From positions 186,001 through 250,000 of the forward strand of contig NZ_JAMXIB010000004.1 in assembly GCF_024006985.1 (NCBI RefSeq): DNA of 64,000 nucleotides, in the 5' to 3' direction. Source of the stretch: Robiginitalea marina. GTDB lineage: Bacteria; Bacteroidota; Bacteroidia; Flavobacteriales; Flavobacteriaceae. The notes under the pieces were generated by a model that saw only the letters and a program-made list of their open reading frames with translations, searched no databases and had not been told where the DNA came from. Both the position numbers and the translations under genes were made by a program. Positions 26,974 through 36,996 of the stretch are shown here, one piece after another. Numbering within the stretch: position 1 is the first letter of the stretch; each line of letters opens with the position of its first letter.

Positions 26974-29900
26974 TGGTGTGTCAATTGGTAGACTTCGGCT
27001 GCGGCGTCGTTATAGACGGCCAGGAGGAAAGGTTGCCCCCCCATTTCGACCAGGGCGAGGTGCCGCAGCGATTTGTTCATAAAATCAAGGCCCGCCCGGT
27101 TCCCGGGGAGGATGTCGTTTTCGCCCCGGATCAGCGCCCCGGGAAAGGAATCCAACCGGCCCTGGTAGGGCTTTACCCCAAAATAATTCCCGCCGGCCAG
27201 TACCTCCTCCCGGCCGTCCCCGTCAAAGTCCCCGACCAGGAGTTCCATGACCGGGGCCAGTTGCAACAGGTAGGGGAAGGGCCGGAACCGGAAGGTTCCC
27301 CCTTCATTGCTAAGGTATCCCGAGCGCAATTCCGTGACCTGGAGCAGACGGGCCGCATTGAGGGCTTCCACCCCCAGAACGGCCTCCAGGGGTTGCCCTG
27401 CAAAAGAGCTGTAATCGGGGTATTTCCTCCGCAGCATGACCATTTGGGAGCCCAAATCCTCCAGGCCCACCAGGGGGTAATAGGTGCCGTCCTTTGCCGT
27501 GGCGACCACGGTCTCGGAGCTGCCGTTTGCATCAAAATCGGAAACATACATCTTCAGGGGGTAGGCTTCCGAGGCGGTGAACTTGGAATTGGTCCCCCAG
27601 TTCCCCAGCACGTAGTCGGGGTCCCCGTCCCCGTCCATATCGAAGGGGGCAATGCGCTGCCAGAGGCCGGCGGGTCCCATCTCCCCGGCGGGTTCCAGCC
27701 TGCCCTGCTGATTTTTGAAGAATTTAGGGGCCATCCATTCCCCGATGACGATCAGGTCGGTTTGCCCGTCCCCGTCAAAATCGCTCCAGAGCGCGTCGGT
27801 GACCATCCCGAGCCCGGCCCCGTCAAAGGAATCGGATCGGGTAAAGGTCCCCCCCTGGTTTTCGAGCAGGTAGCTGTCCGGGGCGACCCCGAAGCGCCCG
27901 GTATCGGACTGGTTGCCCACAAAAAGGTCCAGGTCCCCGTCCCCGTCGAAATCAAAAGGCCGGAGCACCGCAGTATTGCCGTAGTTTTCGGGCAGGGGGC
28001 CCGGTTCGAACCCGGCCGGGGTATTTCGGTAATACCGGTCCAGCAGGGGCTGGGAGGTGCCAAAAAAGTCGGCCCCGCCCGATCCTACGAGCAAATCGTT
28101 CCTGCCGTCGCGATTAAAATCGGCAATCACCGCACAGACATCCTCCTGAAGGCTGTCGTTCGCGATGCTTTCAGGCCGGTAGCGGAGGTAGGTGGAATCG
28201 CGCTGGAGGTACACTTCGGGGGCAATCCTTTTGGAACCCCCGAAATAGAGGTCTTCCTTCCCATCCCCGTCCAGGTCCCCGGTGGCAAAGGCAGGCCCGC
28301 GATCCGCGAGGCTGTAGGGGATGAGTTTCTCCCGGTTGAAATCGGTGTAATTGTCTTCCCGGTGGGTAAAATCGAGGCCGAGGGCCCCTTCTATTTTCCG
28401 GAATACCGTGGGGTTTTCGGGTTCCTGACGATGACGCCTGTATGGCTTTGTGTCCCCCGGCACAATTTCCAGCCGTTGCCCTGTAGCGACCTCCCTCAGG
28501 ACCTGGTACTGCCCGTCGGGCCACACCACTTTTAGGGAGTCTACCATGGGGCTATCGCCGAACCCGAAATGGATCAGGGGTTCGGAGGAGGCCTGGAACC
28601 CGCGAACGGGTTGCAGTTCCCGCATTTGCACCCCACCCTGGTGGTAGGCGTATACCCTGGACCCGATCCCAAAGGGGTTTTTGCCTTTGAAGCGCAGCTG
28701 CAGGGTCAGGGATCGGTTGTCACCCCCCTTGTTGATCAGCAGGGTCGGGGGCTGGTTGAGGTTGTTGATCACCAGGTCCAGGTCCCCGTCCCGGTCCAGG
28801 TCGCCCCAGGCCGTAGCCCCCGAAAGCAGGGTGTCCTTGCGGATCCAGCTGCCGCTGCGATCCAGGAACCTGAGGGAATCCCGGCCCTGGAACACGTAGT
28901 TGTGGGTATTCCCCGAAGGCATGAGGTCGAGGGCTTTCTGGTCCACCAGCTTGGTATTGCTTATTTTGCTGCTGATCTGTTCGTTGGAGACAAATTTGAC
29001 GAAATCCAGGTCATTGGGCCTTTTGGGGATGCCGTTGGAAACGAAAAGGTCCTGCCAGCCGTCCTGGTCGAAATCGGCAAACAGGGCGCTCCAGCTCCAG
29101 TCGGTGGCCGCCACCCCGCTCATCAGGGCGGTTTCCAGGAACTTGCCGTCGGGCTGGTTGATGTAGAGCATGTTCCGGGTGAACTGGTAGTAGTACCCGT
29201 AGTCCTTGATGCGCATCCGTTGGGTTTGCAGGTTGTCGTCCCCTTCCGAGGATTTCAGCGGCACTTCTTCCTGGGGCAGCATATCGAGGGAGATCAGGTC
29301 GGGCCTCCCGTCATTGTTGATATCGGCGGCGTCGCTCCCCATGGAGAAGCGGCTGGTGTGCCCGAAGGCGCTCCTGAGTTGCTCAGAAAAAGTGCCGTCC
29401 CCGTTGTTCAGGTAGTAGTAATCGTCTTCATGGAAATCGTTGCCCACATAGAGGTCCGGGTATCCGTCCTGGTTGAAATCCGATACGGCGATCCCCAGGC
29501 CGTAGCCGTTGATGCCCCCGTAAATACCCGCCTCCTCGCTCACGTCAGTAAACCGGCCTTCGTCATTCCTCAGCAGTTTGTCGCCTGTATCGTAATCGCG
29601 TTCGAACCGCAGGGAGGCTTTGCCGTAGGAATCCTGGGTATGTACGGCATGGTTGAGCAGGTAGAGGTCCAGGTCCCCGTCGAGGTCGTAATCAAAAAAG
29701 GCCGCATTGGAGCTGAAGGTGTCAAAATCCAGGCCGTATTGCCCGGCCTGCTCGGTAAAGGTCCCGTCCCCGTTATTGATGAACAGTTCATTATGGCCCC
29801 TGAACCCGTTGATGCCCACCACGGCACAGACATAGATATCCAGCCATCCGTCGCCGTTTACATCCGCCATTACGGCACCGGTATTCCAGCTGCTATTGCC

Positions 29901-30212
29901 TTCCACCCCTGCCCGGGCCGAAATATCCTCGAATTCCAGGTTTCCCTTGTTGCGGTAAAGCTTGTTTTTGACCTGGTTCCCCGAAAAGTAGATGTCGGGG
30001 AGCCCGTCGTTGTCGATGTCCCCCACGGCCACCCCCCCTCCGTTGTAAAAATAGAGGTAGTCCAGGATGTTCAGTTCGTCGGTTTCCGTCAGGGTATTCG
30101 AAAAGTGGATCCCGGTCTGCCCCGGGCCGGGTTGCTCGAAGAGGCCCCCGCCCTGCCGGCAGCCAGCCAAAAGGAAGCCGAGGGTTACCAGTATCAGCGT
30201 TTTAGTTTTCAT
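26970..30212 (-). CDS. FG-GAP/VCBS repeat and ASPIC/UnbV (CRTAC1-like) lipoprotein, third copy
   Basis: The start at 30212 gives 1,080 residues and a lipobox (LLAGC); a longer reading from 30242 overlaps the previous gene more. The N-terminal half (about 40-500) contains many DxDGDGxxD-type FG-GAP blades with calcium-binding acidic loops. An ASPIC/UnbV domain follows at about 515-595 (GIGSRVYAYHQGG to VDSLKVVWPDGQ). The C-terminal half has a second set of FG-GAP repeats. Probably faces the outside of the cell as an outer-membrane lipoprotein; the ligand is unknown. It overlaps its upstream paralogue by 11 bp and the haloperoxidase-like gene by 4 bp. Confidence 0.87.
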   Translation of the reverse strand: MKTKTLILVTLGFLLAGCRQGGGLFEQPGPGQTGIHFSNTLTETDELNILDYLYFYNGGGVAVGDIDNDGLPDIYFSGNQVKNKLYRNKGNLEFEDISARAGVEGNSSWNTGAVMADVNGDGWLDIYVCAVVGINGFRGHNELFINNGDGTFTEQAGQYGLDFDTFSSNAAFFDYDLDGDLDLYLLNHAVHTQDSYGKASLRFERDYDTGDKLLRNDEGRFTDVSEEAGIYGGINGYGLGIAVSDFNQDGYPDLYVGNDFHEDDYYYLNNGDGTFSEQLRSAFGHTSRFSMGSDAADINNDGRPDLISLDMLPQEEVPLKSSEGDDNLQTQRMRIKDYGYYYQFTRNMLYINQPDGKFLETALMSGVAATDWSWSALFADFDQDGWQDLFVSNGIPKRPNDLDFVKFVSNEQISSKISNTKLVDQKALDLMPSGNTHNYVFQGRDSLRFLDRSGSWIRKDTLLSGATAWGDLDRDGDLDLVINNLNQPPTLLINKGGDNRSLTLQLRFKGKNPFGIGSRVYAYHQGGVQMRELQPVRGFQASSEPLIHFGFGDSPMVDSLKVVWPDGQYQVLREVATGQRLEIVPGDTKPYRRHRQEPENPTVFRKIEGALGLDFTHREDNYTDFNREKLIPYSLADRGPAFATGDLDGDGKEDLYFGGSKRIAPEVYLQRDSTYLRYRPESIANDSLQEDVCAVIADFNRDGRNDLLVGSGGADFFGTSQPLLDRYYRNTPAGFEPGPLPENYGNTAVLRPFDFDGDGDLDLFVGNQSDTGRFGVAPDSYLLENQGGTFTRSDSFDGAGLGMVTDALWSDFDGDGQTDLIVIGEWMAPKFFKNQQGRLEPAGEMGPAGLWQRIAPFDMDGDGDPDYVLGNWGTNSKFTASEAYPLKMYVSDFDANGSSETVVATAKDGTYYPLVGLEDLGSQMVMLRRKYPDYSSFAGQPLEAVLGVEALNAARLLQVTELRSGYLSNEGGTFRFRPFPYLLQLAPVMELLVGDFDGDGREEVLAGGNYFGVKPYQGRLDSFPGALIRGENDILPGNRAGLDFMNKSLRHLALVEMGGQPFLLAVYNDAAAEVYQLTHQ

Positions 30213-33200
30213 CGAGTGCAAATAAACGGGGTTTATTTTCATTGATGGCGGCCAGGACGTAGGTTTTCCCGCTCCGGTCCTTCAGCGTTTTCAGGCCTTT
30301 GACCTCCCCTTTTACAAAAAACCCGCTTTGGTCAAATGGCTGCCACTCAAAACCTGTGTTGCCATCGCCCAGCAGGACATTGCCATACCCGGCATCCAGG
30401 CGGGAAAACTGCGGTTTGAATTCATAGTTGTTCCCGGCCATGACCAGGTCGGGGTGGCCGTCGCCGTTTACATCCATGCAGGCGATGTCGCAGATGCACG
30501 AAAGCTGCACCCGCTCGGGAAGCACGCGGATGCTGAATTTCCCGTTCCCCTCGTTTATGGCCACCACCGATTCCGAAATGGTAGCCTGTTTCACGATGGA
30601 CTTGCCAACCACCTCCTGGGGGATGAGTTGCTGTATGGTCCGGGAGGCATAGACGGTGGCCCTGAGGTTTTCCTTTTTCAGGGAAACCAGTTGCCCGGTC
30701 AGTTCTTTTTTCATGTGGATGGGGTAGTCGCCCCCTGCTTCGCTTAAGGTGACGATCTGTTCCAGGGTGCCGTTGTTGTCAAAGTCATTCACCCACAGTT
30801 TCATGGGCTTCCCGGGCCGGGGCCGGTAGTGCAGGTTGGCCCCCTGGTTGCCCAGGATCAGGTCGGGGTCGCCATCCTGGTCGAGGTCATGTACCGCCAG
30901 GGCGCTCCACCAGCCATGAAGGCTGTCGAGGGAGGTGTTCATCCGGCTCAGCCGCCGCCCGTTGTTCCGGTACACCTTCGGGCTGCCCCAGTCGGTGGCC
31001 ACCACAAGGTCGTCCCTGCCGTCCCCGTCCATGTCGGCCCATTGGGAGGCCGTCACCATCCCGGCCTCTTTCAGGTCGTTTGCGATGCGGTCGGTGGCGT
31101 TTTTAAACTGCCCGCCCCCGATGTTTTCCAGGAAAAGGTGGTCGGGGTTCACCCCGTAGATCCCGGCTACGGAGCGGGACCCGATAAAGACATCCACGTC
31201 CCCGTCCCCGTCAAAGTCCGAAGGACTCACGCTGGCCATGTTCTTGAAGGTGGAGGGGAGTTCTTCCCCCGGGGAGAAATTCCCCTTCCCATCGTTCAGG
31301 TAGAGCCTGGGCCGGTACGTGCGGTTTTTATCGGCCTGGTTGCCCCCGCTGGCGACCAGCAGGTCGGGGTCCCCGTCCCCGTCGGCATCGAAAAAGGCAG
31401 CGGCAGTATCTTCGTAAAAGGAATCCTGCCGAAAAGCCGGAACGCTTTTCTCCCGGAGGCGCCCCTCGCCCAGGTGCAGGTAAAGGATGCCTGCCTGCCC
31501 CGAGCCCCCGCCGAGGTAAAAGTCTTCATTTCCGTCCCCATCCACGTCGGCCACGGCCAGTGCCGGCCCCTCCTGGGACAATTTTCCGTAAATCAGCCCT
31601 TCATGGTCAAAATCGTTGTAGCGGTCTTCCTGGTGGGTCCAGTCGGTCCTGAGGGGGATTTCGCGGAACAGGGGCCGCGTCTTACCCCCGGATGCCGGCC
31701 GGTACGTGTCGTCCGCCCCGGCATGGTCGAAAACCAGTTCCTGGTTCGGTTTAACATCCGTCAGCAACTGGGTCCTGCGGTCGGGCCAGAGGATGCGCAC
31801 GGAGTCGACTTTGGGGGCCTTCCCCAGCCCGAGCGTCATGGTGTAGTCCACAGAGGACTGGAAGCCCCGGGAAGGGATCAGTTCCTGGACCAGCACCTGC
31901 TCGCCCAGGTAAAGTTTTGCGGTGGTCCCTATGGCAAAGGGGTTTTTTTCGGGGCCTTTGAATTTCAGTCTCAGGTAGTTGTGCTGCTTTTGGCTCTCGG
32001 TGTTGTTGCGGTACACGAAAGCATCCATGTTCACGTTGTTGACCACCAGGTCGAGGTCCCCGTCATTGTCGAGGTCCGCGTAGGCGGCGCCGTTGGATCG
32101 GGTGGGGATCTCAAAACCCCACTCCCGGTTGGCCTTTTCAAAGGTCAGGTCCCCTTTGTTTCGGTAGGCGTAATTCGGTTGTGGCTTGATCGGCATTTTC
32201 TGGATGATGGAGTCGATGGACTCCTTTTTGCCGGTAAGGGCCATTTTCTGGATGATTTCATCAGCGAAGAAATCCACGAAGTCCAGGTCAGTCAGGTCGT
32301 GGTTGATCCCGTTGGTCACGAACAGGTCTTTGCGCCCGTCATTGTCCATGTCGAACATCAGGCCCGCCCAGCTCCAGTCGGTGGCATCGACCCCGCTGTA
32401 ATAGGCAATTTCCGAAAAGGTCCCGTTCCCGTTATTCAGCTGCATGGTGTTCTGGATGTATTGTTGGTAAAAGTCCTTGTCGCGTTTCAGGTCGTAGACT
32501 TTGTATCCTTCGAATTCCATGACCGACTTGACCCGCTCTTCGGCTTCGGGCAGCATGTCGGTGATAAAAATATCCTGGTGGCCGTCGTTGTTGATGTCGC
32601 CAATGTCGATCCCCATGGCCGAAAGGCTCAGGTGCCCGGTCCAGTCCTTGATTTCTTCGGAAAACGTCCCGTCCTGCTGATTGATGTAGAGGTAATCCCT
32701 CTCATAGAAGTCGTTGGAGACATACAGGTCAGGGTACCCGTCCTGGTTAAAATCGGTGACCATCACCCCGAGGCCGAACCCAATCAGGCTGCCATAGATG
32801 CCGGCCTGCTCGCTCACGTCCACAAACCTGCCCCCATCGTTGCGCAGGAGCATATCGCCCACGCCCCGGAAGATGTGGGGGACCCCTTCCCAATCCTGGG
32901 CCCGCACCTCCCGCTGTTCGGCATACCCCAGGCTGCTTACCGGGATGTTGCTGTTGTTCAGGATGTAGGCATCCAGGTCCCCGTCGAGGTCGTAATCGAA
33001 GAAGGTGGCATGGGTGGTAAACCCGGTGCTCGCCAGGTTGTATTCGCGGGCGCTTTCGGTAAAGGTCAGGTCGCCGTTGTTGATGTAGAGGTCATTGTCG
33101 TGGTTGTTCCCCTCCATATTCCCCGCATTGCTCACATAGATATCGAGCAGGCCATCGGCGTTGATGTCGGCCATCACCACCCCGGTAGACCAGGGTTTGT

Positions 33201-33549
33201 TTCCCATAATGCCGGCCTTTTCGGAAATATCCTCGAACCGGAAGTCCCCTTTGTTCAGGAACAGCCGGTTGGGGACCATGTTGCCGGTCAGGAAAATATC
33301 CACCAGCCCGTCGTTATTGATGTCGCCCAGGGCCACCCCGCCCCCGTTGTAAAAGTTCCGGTATTTGAAGATGTTGAAATCCTTCTGGTTTTCCACCGTA
33401 TTTACAAAAAAGACGCCGGTGCTGTCCGGGGGCAGCAGGGAGAACAGGGGTTCCGGGCCTTTCTCTTCCCTTGCCGGGTCCTTTTCGGGGGAGGTACAGG
33501 CCCCCAGCAGGAGCAAACTGCCTAATGCAATGATAAAAGCTGCCTTCAT
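30202..33549 (-). CDS. FG-GAP/VCBS repeat and ASPIC/UnbV (CRTAC1-like) lipoprotein, second copy
   Basis: This 1,115-residue protein has the same plan as its two neighbours: signal ending LLLGAC, the conserved opening NFYNGGGVALGDINNDGLVD, FG-GAP blades through about residue 510, an ASPIC/UnbV domain (about 530-620, PFAIGTTAKLYLGEQ to VDSVRILWPDRR), then a second block of blades (DWTHQEDRYNDFDHEG onwards). The paralogues are clearly related along their whole length but well diverged, so the duplication is old. The gene starts 1 bp after the stop of the first copy, so translation is coupled. Confidence 0.87.
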   Translation of the reverse strand: MKAAFIIALGSLLLLGACTSPEKDPAREEKGPEPLFSLLPPDSTGVFFVNTVENQKDFNIFKYRNFYNGGGVALGDINNDGLVDIFLTGNMVPNRLFLNKGDFRFEDISEKAGIMGNKPWSTGVVMADINADGLLDIYVSNAGNMEGNNHDNDLYINNGDLTFTESAREYNLASTGFTTHATFFDYDLDGDLDAYILNNSNIPVSSLGYAEQREVRAQDWEGVPHIFRGVGDMLLRNDGGRFVDVSEQAGIYGSLIGFGLGVMVTDFNQDGYPDLYVSNDFYERDYLYINQQDGTFSEEIKDWTGHLSLSAMGIDIGDINNDGHQDIFITDMLPEAEERVKSVMEFEGYKVYDLKRDKDFYQQYIQNTMQLNNGNGTFSEIAYYSGVDATDWSWAGLMFDMDNDGRKDLFVTNGINHDLTDLDFVDFFADEIIQKMALTGKKESIDSIIQKMPIKPQPNYAYRNKGDLTFEKANREWGFEIPTRSNGAAYADLDNDGDLDLVVNNVNMDAFVYRNNTESQKQHNYLRLKFKGPEKNPFAIGTTAKLYLGEQVLVQELIPSRGFQSSVDYTMTLGLGKAPKVDSVRILWPDRRTQLLTDVKPNQELVFDHAGADDTYRPASGGKTRPLFREIPLRTDWTHQEDRYNDFDHEGLIYGKLSQEGPALAVADVDGDGNEDFYLGGGSGQAGILYLHLGEGRLREKSVPAFRQDSFYEDTAAAFFDADGDGDPDLLVASGGNQADKNRTYRPRLYLNDGKGNFSPGEELPSTFKNMASVSPSDFDGDGDVDVFIGSRSVAGIYGVNPDHLFLENIGGGQFKNATDRIANDLKEAGMVTASQWADMDGDGRDDLVVATDWGSPKVYRNNGRRLSRMNTSLDSLHGWWSALAVHDLDQDGDPDLILGNQGANLHYRPRPGKPMKLWVNDFDNNGTLEQIVTLSEAGGDYPIHMKKELTGQLVSLKKENLRATVYASRTIQQLIPQEVVGKSIVKQATISESVVAINEGNGKFSIRVLPERVQLSCICDIACMDVNGDGHPDLVMAGNNYEFKPQFSRLDAGYGNVLLGDGNTGFEWQPFDQSGFFVKGEVKGLKTLKDRSGKTYVLAAINENKPRLFALDEN

Positions 33550-33550
33550 G

Positions 33551-36500
33551 TTATCGTTCGTCTTTGGTTAAGAATAGAGGGGAGGCATTGTTCCTCCCGA
33601 TCACATAGGTTTTTTTCCCCTGTATGCGGAGGGTGTCTATCGCCCTTGAAGCCCCGGGAATCTTCGGGGACAAATCCGGGATCCATTCAAAGCGCCCTTT
33701 GCCCCGGTTTTTCAAAAATACGCCATGCAGCGCATCCATCCGGCCGAGTTGGGTGCTTATTTCGTGGAGGTTCCCCACCAGCAGCAGGTCCGGGTATCCG
33801 TCGCCGTCCTGGTCCTCCACCAGGATGTCGTAAACCACGGAAGCCTGGGCCATCAGGGGAAGGGGGACCTTGTTGAAATTCCCATTCCCGTCATTCAGGA
33901 AAATGCAGCTGGCCAGTTCATAGGCCTTTTTCTGGTCCGCCGCCTTGAGCGTACCCGGCCCGAAAAGGTCGTCGAGGCTCGCCTGGGCAAACTCCCGGTA
34001 TGTCCGGTAACGCTTGTTTAAAAAGGGCATTTGTTTGACCAACTCATCCTTGGAGGCAAAGGGCGTTTCCACCCCCTGGTGGTAGTGGGTGACCAGGGGT
34101 TCCTCCGTCCCGTTGCCGTCGAAATCGCTTCGGTACAGGGTTATCGGGTTTTCGGGGGAAGCGTGGAATTTGCTGTTCAGCCCCCAGTTCCCGGCGATGA
34201 GGTCCAGGTCGCCGTCTCCGTCCACATCGGCGAGTTCCAGGCAATTCCACCACCCGTGGGTGTCTGCGAGGCCATTTTCGCGATGGGGGGCCCATCCGGT
34301 TCCGGTATTGCTGTAGACCCTTACCGGGGCCCAATGGCCTGCAGTAATGAATTCTTCCCGTCCGTCCCCGTCCAGGTCAGCCCATTTAAAATCGCGGATG
34401 CCCCCTGCCTGCCCGGGTTCCGGCAGGAGTTCCCGGGTCACTTCCGTGAAGTTCCCGTTGCCGTCATTGGCGAACAGGCCGTGTTTCGGGGTTTTGCCAA
34501 AAGCCCCGGGGGTGTTGTTGGCGCTGATGAACACATCCGTATCCCCGTCGCCGTCCCAGTCGAGGGTGTCCACGCGGGAGGCGTGGAGGAAAACCCCGGA
34601 AAAGGCCGTGGTATCCCTTTGGAACGTCCCCTGCCGGTTCCGGTACAGCCTGGGCCGCAGGGGCTCACCTGTCGCAAATTCATTTCCCCCGCTAACGACC
34701 AGCAGGTCTACCCACCCGTCTCGGTCCACATCCAGGAAAATATGCCCGGTGTCTTCGGAAAGGGCGTCAGGGGAGAAAACGGACAGGCCCCCTTCCCGGA
34801 AGGTGCCGTCCCCTTTCTGTAGGTACAGGGCCGCAGCTTGCCTTTTGGCCCCGCTGATAAAAATGTCGTGAAGGCCATCCCGGTTTACATCGGCCACCGA
34901 CAGGGCCGGGCCTTCATTTGAAGCGGCAAAGGGCACCAGGGGTTCCCGGTCGAAGTCCAGGCTGGTGTTTTCCCGGTGGACAAAGGGTAAAACGGTATCG
35001 GTAACGGACCAGAGGGGTTCCTTCAGGCCCCGGGTATCGTAAAAGTTGCCCCCGGCATCGGCCTGCCGCAGGGTAATGCCGGTGCGGGTGGGGACATCCC
35101 TTAGAATTTCAAAGGCGCCTCCGGGCCAAATGACCACCAGGGAATCGAGGCGTTCAGCCGTGCCCAGTCCAAAATGCACCTCCGGGGAAACGGCTGAAAG
35201 GTACCCCCGGGAAGGAAAGTTTTCCACCACCTGCAGGCCCTGATGGGAATAGGCCATCACCCGGGCCCCGATGCCGCGGGTATTCGGGGCCCGACCCTCG
35301 AAAGCAATGGATAGGTGGTTTCCTGTATTGAGGGTGTTTTCCAGGATGGAGGCCTTTTCATCCACGTGGCTGACGACCAGGTCAAGGTCCCCGTCACGGT
35401 CAAGGTCAGCATATACCGCTCCGTTGCTGAAGGTGGGCCGTTTGCCGATCCACGCTGCGGTCCGGTCGGAAAAGGTCAGGTCCCCGTTGTTTTTGAACAG
35501 GTAATTTGCGACTTTTTTTGGCGGGATTTCGCGGGTAAGGGGCATGTCGGCGTCCTGCATGCCCTGGTCGATGCGGCGCTGTATGGCTTCATTGGCGATA
35601 AAATTCATGTAGTCCATGTCGTTGGTCGCCCCTTTGATCCCATTGGTCACAAACAGGTCTTTATACCCGTCGTTGTCCAAATCGGCCAGCAGGGCGCCCC
35701 AGGACCACTCCGTGGCCGCCACGCCGCTCAGGTGGGCCACTTCTGCAAAGGAAGCGCCCCCGAGGTTTACCTGAAGGGTGTTCTGCATGAACTGGGGCGC
35801 AAACCCGTTCCGGAGGTATTGGCGGTAGATGGGGTAGGCGTATTCCAGGCCGGAGGTTTTGTAGGTAAGCAGGTCTTCCGGGAGCATGTCGAGGGAAATA
35901 ATGTCGGTAAGGCCGTCATTGTTGATATCGGCCAGGTCGTTCCCCATACTGAAGTGGGTGGTGTGGCCCACCCTCCCATCTCCCGTGGAGATGATTTCCC
36001 TGAAGGTGCCGTCGCCCTGGTTCAGGTAGAGGTAGTCGTTTTCAAAAAAATCATTGCCCACGTAAATGTCAGGATACCCGTTGCCGTCCAGGTCGCTGAT
36101 GCCTATCCCAAGGCCATAGCCCGACTTTCCCTGGAAAATCCCCGTTTCTTTGGAGACGTCGGTAAAGTAACCCTGGTCATTTCGGTAGATACGATCACCC
36201 GAGAGGGGGTCAGAGGATTCCCTTTGGGAGCCCTTGCCGTAGTTGCGATTGGGGTGCACGGAGTGGTTCAGCAAAAAGAGGTCCAGGTCCCCGTCGAGGT
36301 CGTAGTCGAAAAAGGCCGCCTGGGTGGACAGGCCGGAAAAGTCGAGGCCATATTCCTCTGCGGCTTCCCTGAAGGTCGGCACCCCATCGGGAGACAGGCC
36401 CTGGTTTACATAGAGCAGGTTCCGGCCCTCCAGGGCCCGATATCCCGCTGCCTTGCAAAGGTAAAGGTCAAGCAGGCCGTCCCCGTTGATATCCACGTGG

Positions 36501-36838
36501 GTGACTCCCGTGGTCCACCCCTGGGAATTGCTGATCCCGGCAAGTCCTGAGACTTCCTCAAAGCGCATTTGCCCGCGGTTCAGGTAAAAGGCATCGGCCT
36601 GCTGGTTCCCGACAAAGTAAAGGTCGGGGAGGGAATCGTTGTTGAAATCGGCAACAGCCACCCCGGCCCCATTGTAGTAATACAAATAGGTGAGGATGTT
36701 CAACTCCGGGCGCTCTTCCAGGAAATTGCCGAAATGCACGCCGCTCCGGGAAGGGTTTACCTCCCGGAAACCCGTTTTGGGGGCTTCCCGGCAACTGGCC
36801 AGCAAGAGCAGGAATATCAGGGCGAGCTGTAATTTCAT
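33551..36838 (-). CDS. FG-GAP/VCBS repeat and ASPIC/UnbV (CRTAC1-like) lipoprotein, first copy
   Basis: The ATG at 36838 gives 1,095 residues; an upstream TTG in frame is not needed. The signal ends in LLLLASC. The opening (YYYNGAGVAVADFNNDSLPD) and the FFDYDLDGDLDLFLLNHSVHPN block match the paralogues. An ASPIC/UnbV domain at about 530-610 (GIGARVMAYSHQG to LDSLVVIWPGG) separates two FG-GAP regions. It is the first gene of a four-gene operon with its own strong promoter and lies 180 bp after susD, from which it is separated by a terminator. Function unknown. Confidence 0.87.
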   Translation of the reverse strand: MKLQLALIFLLLLASCREAPKTGFREVNPSRSGVHFGNFLEERPELNILTYLYYYNGAGVAVADFNNDSLPDLYFVGNQQADAFYLNRGQMRFEEVSGLAGISNSQGWTTGVTHVDINGDGLLDLYLCKAAGYRALEGRNLLYVNQGLSPDGVPTFREAAEEYGLDFSGLSTQAAFFDYDLDGDLDLFLLNHSVHPNRNYGKGSQRESSDPLSGDRIYRNDQGYFTDVSKETGIFQGKSGYGLGIGISDLDGNGYPDIYVGNDFFENDYLYLNQGDGTFREIISTGDGRVGHTTHFSMGNDLADINNDGLTDIISLDMLPEDLLTYKTSGLEYAYPIYRQYLRNGFAPQFMQNTLQVNLGGASFAEVAHLSGVAATEWSWGALLADLDNDGYKDLFVTNGIKGATNDMDYMNFIANEAIQRRIDQGMQDADMPLTREIPPKKVANYLFKNNGDLTFSDRTAAWIGKRPTFSNGAVYADLDRDGDLDLVVSHVDEKASILENTLNTGNHLSIAFEGRAPNTRGIGARVMAYSHQGLQVVENFPSRGYLSAVSPEVHFGLGTAERLDSLVVIWPGGAFEILRDVPTRTGITLRQADAGGNFYDTRGLKEPLWSVTDTVLPFVHRENTSLDFDREPLVPFAASNEGPALSVADVNRDGLHDIFISGAKRQAAALYLQKGDGTFREGGLSVFSPDALSEDTGHIFLDVDRDGWVDLLVVSGGNEFATGEPLRPRLYRNRQGTFQRDTTAFSGVFLHASRVDTLDWDGDGDTDVFISANNTPGAFGKTPKHGLFANDGNGNFTEVTRELLPEPGQAGGIRDFKWADLDGDGREEFITAGHWAPVRVYSNTGTGWAPHRENGLADTHGWWNCLELADVDGDGDLDLIAGNWGLNSKFHASPENPITLYRSDFDGNGTEEPLVTHYHQGVETPFASKDELVKQMPFLNKRYRTYREFAQASLDDLFGPGTLKAADQKKAYELASCIFLNDGNGNFNKVPLPLMAQASVVYDILVEDQDGDGYPDLLLVGNLHEISTQLGRMDALHGVFLKNRGKGRFEWIPDLSPKIPGASRAIDTLRIQGKKTYVIGRNNASPLFLTKDER

Positions 36839-36855
36839 GGTTGGGTCCAAAGGCC

Positions 36856-36887
36856 CAAATTTACAGATTCGCCCCGGATACGGGCAA
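36856..36887 (-). promoter_or_regulatory. Promoter of the FG-GAP/haloperoxidase-like operon
   Basis: On the minus strand TTG (36885-36887) is followed after 21 bp by TAAATTTG (36856-36863), a full match to the Bacteroidota TTG-N(17-23)-TAnnTTTG pattern. The predicted start is near 36852, only about 14 nt before the ATG at 36838. Confidence 0.65.
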
Positions 36888-36921
36888 CAAACGAATGCTG
36901 ATCCACCGGGTTTTATCCTTT

Positions 36922-36937
36922 CTTAACCCTCGTTAAG
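36922..36937. repeat. Inverted repeat upstream of the FG-GAP operon
   Basis: CTTAAC and GTTAAG form a perfect 6+4+6 inverted repeat about 77 bp before the predicted start. It has no run of U on either strand, so it is more likely an operator than a terminator. No regulator can be assigned. Confidence 0.35.
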
Positions 36938-36964
36938 TTTTTATTAGCCATTTCCGGACGGTAC

Positions 36965-36996
36965 AAAAAAAAGAGGCTGCCATTGGGCAGCCTCTT
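36965..36996 (-). terminator. Rho-independent terminator after susD
   Basis: An 11-bp perfect stem (36971-36981 with 36986-36996), a 4-nt loop and six U on the minus strand (36965-36970) follow the susD stop by about 22 nt. Strong enough to end the susCD transcript. Confidence 0.92.

Noticed and set aside
26964-33525. Long open frames on the plus strand opposite the FG-GAP genes (up to about 900 codons)
   Set aside because: They are antisense frames kept open by the G+C-rich, repetitive DxDGDG coding sequence. They have no recognisable domains or promoters, while the minus-strand frames have signals, lipoboxes and domain structure.
27200-36700. Many short similar DNA stretches suggesting a repeat array
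   Set aside because: They encode the FG-GAP calcium-loop motif in frame at irregular distances and are not identical, so they are protein repeats, not CRISPR or satellite DNA.
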